NCBI GenBank assembly: GCA_937897215.1
Contig: CALCBQ010000117.1
Coordinates: 1-17,298, forward strand
Reading direction: 5' to 3'
Source of the DNA: an uncultured Clostridia bacterium
Lineage (GTDB): Bacteria; Bacillota; Clostridia; Oscillospirales; Acutalibacteraceae
DNA length: 17,298 nt
In this document: positions 13,509 to 17,298 of the stretch, piece by piece
Numbering within the stretch: position 1 is the first letter of the stretch
Layout of the letters: every line of letters begins with the position of its first letter
Program-made: the position numbers and the translations under genes
Notes under the pieces: generated by a model
Databases searched by the model: none
Seen by the model: only the letters and a program-made list of their open reading frames with translations
What the model was told of the DNA's origin: nothing

Positions 13509-14774
13509 CTACACTATTTGATAAGTATTAACTCCAACTTCACTAATTAAAGTGTTAACAAAAGTATTATAATCTATTGTTTGTATCTCACCGCCAAAAG
13601 AATTAGGGTCTTTCCCCCCAAACCTTACAACTCCACTTTGAAACTGAATTGTATTCATATTGGTGCAAGAAAAATCATTTGAATAATACATATATCCTGT
13701 TGCTATAAAATTTATATTAGGGTAGTATGTCATAACCCAATTATACAAGTTAGCTGGGTTATCATATAAATTATTTGGCAAAGTTGACATATTATTTATA
13801 ATTTGAAATGCACAAAAAGTTGATGAACCATATAATACTATTGTATGACAATATAAATGTTTACTATCAACATAACTCTTACTTGTTGCCCCATTATTGC
13901 TTGATGGTGTGCTAGGCACTAACACATCTCCGTTGCTGTCCCTTTGCACGATTTTGTTTGCAGAGTTTGTTTGTGATGATTGATAATCTAATGTTGTTTG
14001 GTCGCCATTGCTGTCGGTTGCGTAAAGTTTATTTGCTGTTGATGTTTTATCAACTTTGTTTGCGATTGCTCCAATGTTAGTTGAATTTGCACCACTATTT
14101 ACAGCGTCAAGTTGGGTTTGTGTTAAAGCGTCTTGTTTTGCTTCAAATTCACTAACTTTTTGGCTAGTTATTCCACTATTAACTGCGTCAAGTTGAGTTT
14201 GCGATAAATTGTCTTGCTTATCGCTTTTTAATTCGTTTATTGCCCCCACAACAGTTTTATCTGTCGTGTTTAAATTATTGTCAGTCTTGTCTTGTTTGCT
14301 GTTTTGCAAACTTGTGTCTGCATTTTGGCGTGCTGTGATTTCAGCGTTTAAATCGTTTTGTATATTTAAAATTTTCAAGTCTGCTTCTTCAATCCAAGTT
14401 GGGTATTGTTCGGGCATTGTTTCAGTTGCATTTATTGCTTCTAAAACTGGCAATTCGAATTTTTCACTTTTAAATATCGAAACAGAATTTGCGTCAAATT
14501 GTGAGTTTATACGAATTTGGCATTGCAGATCTCCAACGGTAGCAAGCAAACTGCTCAAAATTGGCAACACATAATGGTCTTCAACTTTTTCCATTGTTAG
14601 CAAATATTTTTGGCTTCCGTCAAACACTTCTAAATAAGCAAAGCCGTCAATGAACTCGTCTTCAAAATCAACAATTAAATTGCCGTTCAAATTTTCTCCG
14701 TTTATTCCAAGAAAATTTTTGCTGTTTTTAATCTTTCGAGTATTTGCATTTATTGTGATAATTAAATCTCTCAT
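13509..14774 (-). CDS. fibre/baseplate-like protein upstream of tape measure gene
   Basis: The 421-aa product has the modular build of tail fibre or baseplate upper proteins. An Ig-like N-terminal domain (about 1-125: IITINANTRKIKNSKNF, FIDGFAYLEVFDGSQKYLLT) leads into a coiled linker (EEADLKILNIQNDLNAEITA). Fibre-type repeats follow, with TVVGAINELKSDKQD and two copies of QTQLDAVNSG in about 165-245, then NANKIVQ-like RDSNGDVLVPSTPSSN. The C-terminal domain (about 300-421) is beta-rich, aromatic and Cys-containing, possibly receptor binding. It shares the [TV]VGAINE motif with the other fibre gene. The ATG follows AAAAGGGGG. Its position between chaperones and tape measure gene is odd. Confidence 0.7.
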   Translation of the reverse strand: MRDLIITINANTRKIKNSKNFLGINGENLNGNLIVDFEDEFIDGFAYLEVFDGSQKYLLTMEKVEDHYVLPILSSLLATVGDLQCQIRINSQFDANSVSIFKSEKFELPVLEAINATETMPEQYPTWIEEADLKILNIQNDLNAEITARQNADTSLQNSKQDKTDNNLNTTDKTVVGAINELKSDKQDNLSQTQLDAVNSGITSQKVSEFEAKQDALTQTQLDAVNSGANSTNIGAIANKVDKTSTANKLYATDSNGDQTTLDYQSSQTNSANKIVQRDSNGDVLVPSTPSSNNGATSKSYVDSKHLYCHTIVLYGSSTFCAFQIINNMSTLPNNLYDNPANLYNWVMTYYPNINFIATGYMYYSNDFSCTNMNTIQFQSGVVRFGGKDPNSFGGEIQTIDYNTFVNTLISEVGVNTYQIV

Positions 14775-14786
14775 TTTCTCCCCCTT

Positions 14787-15379
14787 TTAAAACCATTCGC
14801 CGTCGCCACCATTTTTCTCTTGAAGTTTTTCAAGTTGTTCATATGTTGTGCCACTTGAACGCATTTTTAATTCTAAATCAAAATTTAGTTTATAATGCTC
14901 ATATAATTTTAAGAACTTGCGAACGGTCATTCTGCCGATTTCTTTTTCTGCATACCCCAAAAGAGTATGCCCCACAAACACAAACCACGACAAATCAATC
15001 GGCTTGTCGTCTTCTTCTTCGTCGTGGACTATGCGTTTTTTGTGTTTTCACTTTTGGTTGCTTCAACAACTGCATTATTTAAAACAACAGCACTTTCTTG
15101 AAGTCCAAGGTCTGTGATTATTCTTCCAACTTGCTTCAATGTGAAAGGTTTAAAATCTTTCCCAGTTTTTTCGCTTTCAATTTCTCGTGCTTCGTTTATC
15201 ATTGCACGCAAGCCAAAAATGAGTGCTTTGGCGTTAACTTCTCCACTTTTTGCGTCAGTTAGTTCGCCCCACTTTTTAATTGTTCCGTATTCTTCTTGTA
15301 TCTCTTCCATAACATTTAAGTTGAAAACTGCTGGAATTTCTGTGTCATTATATTTGAATTTTACACTATAATCTTTCAT
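14787..15379 (-). CDS. tail assembly chaperone fusion G-T, made by -1 frameshift
   Basis: Many siphophages make two tail chaperones: G, and a longer G-T made by a -1 slip near the end of G. Here G translation passes the heptamer A AAA AAC (15035-15041). After the slip it continues as ..RIVHDEEEDDKPIDLSWFVF.. to the stop at 14787, giving about 197 aa. The T part (about 68 aa from LSWF: GYAEKEIGRMTVRKFLKLYEHY) has no plausible start of its own; the only upstream start-like codon is a TTG without a ribosome site. T would recruit the tape measure protein while G coats it. Frame logic was checked base by base. Confidence 0.85.
14985..15041 (-). promoter_or_regulatory. programmed -1 frameshift signal
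   Basis: The slippery heptamer A AAA AAC (15035-15041) is in the right phase (codons AAA AAC of the G frame). After 7 bases comes CCACGAC (minus strand, 15021-15027), which pairs perfectly with GTCGTGG (14985-14991) around a 29-base loop. Heptamer, 5-9 base spacer and stem are the standard parts of a -1 frameshift site. Confidence 0.9.
15029..15379 (-). CDS. tail assembly chaperone G
   Basis: The 116-aa product starts MKDYSVKFKYNDTEIPAVFN, followed by a helical body (NVMEEIQEEYGTIKKWGELT, ALIFGLRAMINEAREIE, FTLKQVGRIITDLG). This resembles the small gpG-like chaperones that follow the major tail protein gene in Bacillota siphophages. It stops at TAG (15029-15031), six bases after the slippery heptamer. 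The ATG follows AAAGGAG. It lies downstream of an intrinsic terminator that separates it from the major tail protein gene, which would lower its expression. Confidence 0.85.
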   Translation of the reverse strand: MKDYSVKFKYNDTEIPAVFNLNVMEEIQEEYGTIKKWGELTDAKSGEVNAKALIFGLRAMINEAREIESEKTGKDFKPFTLKQVGRIITDLGLQESAVVLNNAVVEATKSENTKNA

Positions 15380-15408
15380 TTTTTAAAATCTCCTTTCTAT
15401 TAAAAAAC

Positions 15409-15428
15409 GGGCAGTTTTTGAACTGCCC
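15409..15428 (-). terminator. intrinsic terminator after the major tail protein gene
   Basis: GGGCAGTT (15409-15416) and AACTGCCC (15421-15428) form a perfect 8-bp hairpin with a 4-base loop. On the minus strand it is followed by a run of T (plus-strand A-run 15402-15407). It sits between the major tail protein and chaperone genes and likely lets only part of transcription through. Confidence 0.85.
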
Positions 15429-15450
15429 ATTTTAGTTGTTTAATAATTGG

Positions 15451-15990
15451 CTACGCTGAAAGCAATTCAGTTAAATATGTTTCGGCTTCTGCATATGTGT
15501 CAAAAGTCTTTGTTTTGCTCCATTCGCCACTTTCAAGTGCCATAATTGTTCCCTCAATTGTTGTAGTTGAAAATTCAACTGTTGCACCCTTGGTTGTTTC
15601 GTCAGCGCTTGGCTCTTGGAATTTTACTTTTGATAAGAATTCAACTTTATATTGCTTTTCATTATCAACAATTTTTGTTACAATTCTGCCCAAAGCAACA
15701 TAAGGCGCTGTATCGTTTGCGTTTCTAACAACTTCGCCCCCTGCGTCAACAGTGTGCCCAAGAATATCAGCAAATGTTGCTGGTGCGTCGTCGTCAACTC
15801 CAAGTGTTACAGTTCCTTTGCTGAATGAATAATCACTTTCAGCAAGTGTGTCGTCTGCGTATAATTCGGCTGAATTATTTTCAATAGACACTTGACAAGA
15901 CACGGCTTTTCCAAGTGATGTTGCCCCAGTCAACTCGCCATTCTCGTCATACTTTGAATATTTGAAGTTTTTTAACCCTATTTTTGCCAT
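15451..15990 (-). CDS. major tail protein (phi13-like family)
   Basis: This protein forms the tail tube as stacked hexameric rings. The 179-aa product opens MAKIGLKNFKYSKYDENG. It has the family pattern (GKAVSCQVSIENNSAELYAD, LAESDYSFSKGTVTLGVDD, YVALGRIVTKIVDNEKQYKV, FLSKVKFQEPSADETTKGA, FSTTTIEGTIMALESGEW) typical of the phi13-type major tail proteins of Staphylococcus, Clostridium and related phages. AAAAGGAG precedes the ATG. It is followed at once by an intrinsic terminator, consistent with the need for many more copies than the downstream proteins. Confidence 0.92.
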   Translation of the reverse strand: MAKIGLKNFKYSKYDENGELTGATSLGKAVSCQVSIENNSAELYADDTLAESDYSFSKGTVTLGVDDDAPATFADILGHTVDAGGEVVRNANDTAPYVALGRIVTKIVDNEKQYKVEFLSKVKFQEPSADETTKGATVEFSTTTIEGTIMALESGEWSKTKTFDTYAEAETYLTELLSA

Positions 15991-16004
15991 AGTGTTTGCT
16001 CCTT

Positions 16005-16358
16005 TTAAATTTTATAATTTTCGATTTCAAATGTAGTTACTTTATGAAAAAATTTTGTGTCGGGGTCGTATAAGTCCGCTATATCTTCCACCCAAGTAAA
16101 CCCAGCATTTATCAATCTTTGTTTTACTTCTTTTAAAATTTCAAGAAAATTGCCTTTTGAATATATATCAATGTCAAAGCGTGGGGCTGAATATTCGCAT
16201 TCGTCGTCTGCCATTAACTTTGGGAATTTGTCAATCTCTTGGAATGTTATATAAGTTGTTTTATCGCCTTTATAATGCATAAATTCAACGGGAATTTCAA
16301 CGCCACTGGCTGTTGTCATTCCGCTTAACGCATTTTTAATCAATTCGTTATTTGTCAT
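16005..16358 (-). CDS. tail terminator/completion-like protein
   Basis: The 117-aa protein lies between the HK97 gp10-like gene and the major tail protein gene, the place of the tail terminator in siphophages. That protein caps the tail tube and joins it to the head. Visible features are an N-terminal helix (NNELIKNALSGM), a strand with YITFQEID, and RFDIDIYSKGNFLEILKEVK followed by GFTWVEDIADLYDPDTKFFH. This strand-helix-strand layout is common in these proteins. Assignment rests mainly on position and general layout. The ATG follows AAAAGGAG and overlaps the end of the upstream gene by 11 bases. Confidence 0.7.
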   Translation of the reverse strand: MTNNELIKNALSGMTTASGVEIPVEFMHYKGDKTTYITFQEIDKFPKLMADDECEYSAPRFDIDIYSKGNFLEILKEVKQRLINAGFTWVEDIADLYDPDTKFFHKVTTFEIENYKI

Positions 16359-16761
16359 TGATAAACTCCTTTTGCACTTTTAACATTGCGTCAGTTATTT
16401 GGATCTTGTTGAAAGACTTTCGCACAAATGGCTTTTTCATTTCGCCGTGGCTTGTTCCATATTCCCTTGCTTGAACAACCAAAGGCGCTGGAACTTCTTT
16501 GCCTTGCTCGTTTCTAAAATAGCCATAAAAAGCAACTTTGTCGTTGATTGCGTCGTCCGCCCTTGTTCTATACACTTTTGTTTTAATTAAGCATTTTTCA
16601 AGGTTTTCCGTGTGTTTAAACGCACTTTTCATATTTCGCTTAATGTTTTTATATGCCACATCTGCGCCAGCCTCAACCATTTTGTCAAACATTTTGCTGT
16701 TTTCAACCTTTGTTATTTGATCCAAAACTTCTTTTGGTATCTCAAACCTGAATTTCGCCAT
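16348..16761 (-). CDS. HK97 gp10-like head-tail protein
   Basis: The 137-aa protein resembles the HK97 gp10-like family. An N-terminal helix (EVLDQITKVENSKMFDKMVE) is followed by AYKNIKRNMKSAFKHTENLEK, an RT..DD..VAFYGYF region, and the family's GTSHGEMKKPFVRKSF (usually GT..m..rPFlrpa). These proteins lie between head closure and tail terminator genes and act at the head-tail join or in early tail assembly. Its start overlaps the upstream gene's stop by one base as TAATG, which suggests coupled translation. Confidence 0.85.
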   Translation of the reverse strand: MAKFRFEIPKEVLDQITKVENSKMFDKMVEAGADVAYKNIKRNMKSAFKHTENLEKCLIKTKVYRTRADDAINDKVAFYGYFRNEQGKEVPAPLVVQAREYGTSHGEMKKPFVRKSFNKIQITDAMLKVQKEFINDK

Positions 16762-17120
16762 TATTTCTTCACAACCTTTGCTTGAATTTCTAACTCGCTG
16801 TTGATTTCGTCAATATCGTTTAAATATTCGATTATATAAGTCTTTCCCTTAAATATAATGCGCAAATTTCTATTATCTGCATTGTATCTATCAACCAAAG
16901 TTTGTGAATATCTAATCGTAAAGTTTGTATATGCCTTTTCAAAGTCGCTGTCATTGGCTATAAGTGTAAAGCCTTTTGTGGTTTTTATATAAGCGTATGG
17001 CTCTAACAAGACGGTTTCTGTTTCAATTGGGAAGCCGTCTTTGTCTGTGCCTTGCGTTATTTCAACAATAGTGATTTTATGCCTATATTTGCCCGCATTT
17101 CGCACATAATCGTTTCTCAT
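16761..17120 (-). CDS. head closure / head-tail adaptor protein
   Basis: The 119-aa protein fits the phage head-tail joining family (SPP1 gp16-like), which plugs the connector after packaging. Visible family traits are YRHKITIVEITQGTDKDGFP near the N-terminus (the usual RI.i....eDe.G...e pattern), EPYAYIKTTKG, then FTIRYSQTLVDRYNADNRNL and IIFKGKTYIIEYLNDIDEIN before the last strand LEIQAKVV. The ATG overlaps the upstream gene's stop by four bases (ATGA). Confidence 0.85.
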   Translation of the reverse strand: MRNDYVRNAGKYRHKITIVEITQGTDKDGFPIETETVLLEPYAYIKTTKGFTLIANDSDFEKAYTNFTIRYSQTLVDRYNADNRNLRIIFKGKTYIIEYLNDIDEINSELEIQAKVVKK

Positions 17121-17298
17121 AGTAAATTAACCCTATGAAAGCCCAAAATCGTGTCAAAAACGGTATTTAACTTGTTATCTTCAATATTTATTGTTCTTGT
17201 GTCGAACATATCTTGACAAAGTAAGTAAACAACAATAACAAAGTCTGCGTTTTCGTCTAGGTCTTCCACCCCAGTATAATTTTTAATATATGCTTTTG
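17117..17298 (-). CDS. head-tail connector protein, C-terminal part (5' end beyond window)
   Basis: The last 60 residues are visible (KAYIKNYTGVEDLDENADFV..VYLLCQDMFDTRTINIEDNK to FDTILGFHRVNLL). This matches the end of gp6/SPP1 gp15-like connector proteins, which are all-helical, form a ring under the portal, and typically end in ..I.gmhR. It is followed with a 4-base overlap by the head closure gene, the normal order. The N-terminus and the capsid and packaging genes would lie beyond the right edge. Confidence 0.85.
   Translation of the reverse strand, partial: KAYIKNYTGVEDLDENADFVIVVYLLCQDMFDTRTINIEDNKLNTVFDTILGFHRVNLL

Noticed and set aside
9126..14774. Diversity-generating retroelement acting on the fibre genes
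   Set aside because: No reverse transcriptase or template repeat is in the window, and neither C-terminal domain shows a recognisable variable-repeat region.
14787..14993. Independent 68-aa gene starting at TTG
   Set aside because: No ribosome site is seen, while the frame continues upstream to a textbook slippery heptamer; it is the T part of the G-T fusion.

Overview
The window joins two kinds of DNA that do not look as if they belong to one organism. The left end (about 1-1550) is a Bacteroidota-type chromosome segment, most like Prevotella or a relative. It holds the 5' part of rpsG (ribosomal protein S7), a complete rpsL (S12), both on the minus strand, and about 760 bases of gene-free upstream DNA. 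Neither ribosomal gene has a Shine-Dalgarno sequence, which is usual for Bacteroidota. A TAnnTTTG-type promoter box lies upstream of rpsL, and the spacer carries two perfect long inverted repeats and a short tandem repeat.

From about 1560 to the right end the DNA is an AT-rich temperate siphophage of the kind found in low-GC Bacillota (Firmicutes). Its genes have strong Shine-Dalgarno sites (AAAGGAG or AAAGGGGG) and textbook TTTACA-17-TATAAT promoters. Layout: a leftward early operon (1556-2815) with a Cro-like regulator, a 50-aa protein, an ERF-type single-strand annealing protein and a small coiled-coil protein; a divergent two-promoter switch with operator-like inverted repeats (2830-2965); a rightward lysogeny operon with a CI-like repressor and a large serine recombinase (2990-4741); a 560-base gene-free segment with a multi-helix RNA ending in an intrinsic terminator and a possible attP; then the leftward late operon (17298 to 5304).

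In transcription order the late operon encodes a head-tail connector (partial), a head closure protein, an HK97 gp10-like protein, a tail terminator-like protein, the major tail protein, tail assembly chaperones G and G-T joined by a programmed -1 frameshift, a fibre/baseplate-like protein, a small coiled-coil protein, the tape measure protein, Dit, the tail endopeptidase/spike, a second fibre-like protein, a DUF859-like structural protein and an XhlA-type membrane protein. It ends at an intrinsic terminator. A second terminator lies just after the major tail protein gene. No endolysin gene is visible.

The phage late end and its integrase are contiguous, so attP seems uncut. The bacterial DNA instead abuts an early phage gene. 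This is not how a prophage should join its host, so the left junction is probably an assembly chimera or an illegitimate join. The most interesting elements are the structured RNA between recombinase and lysis end, the G-T frameshift signal, and the unusual position of a fibre-like gene before the tape measure gene.
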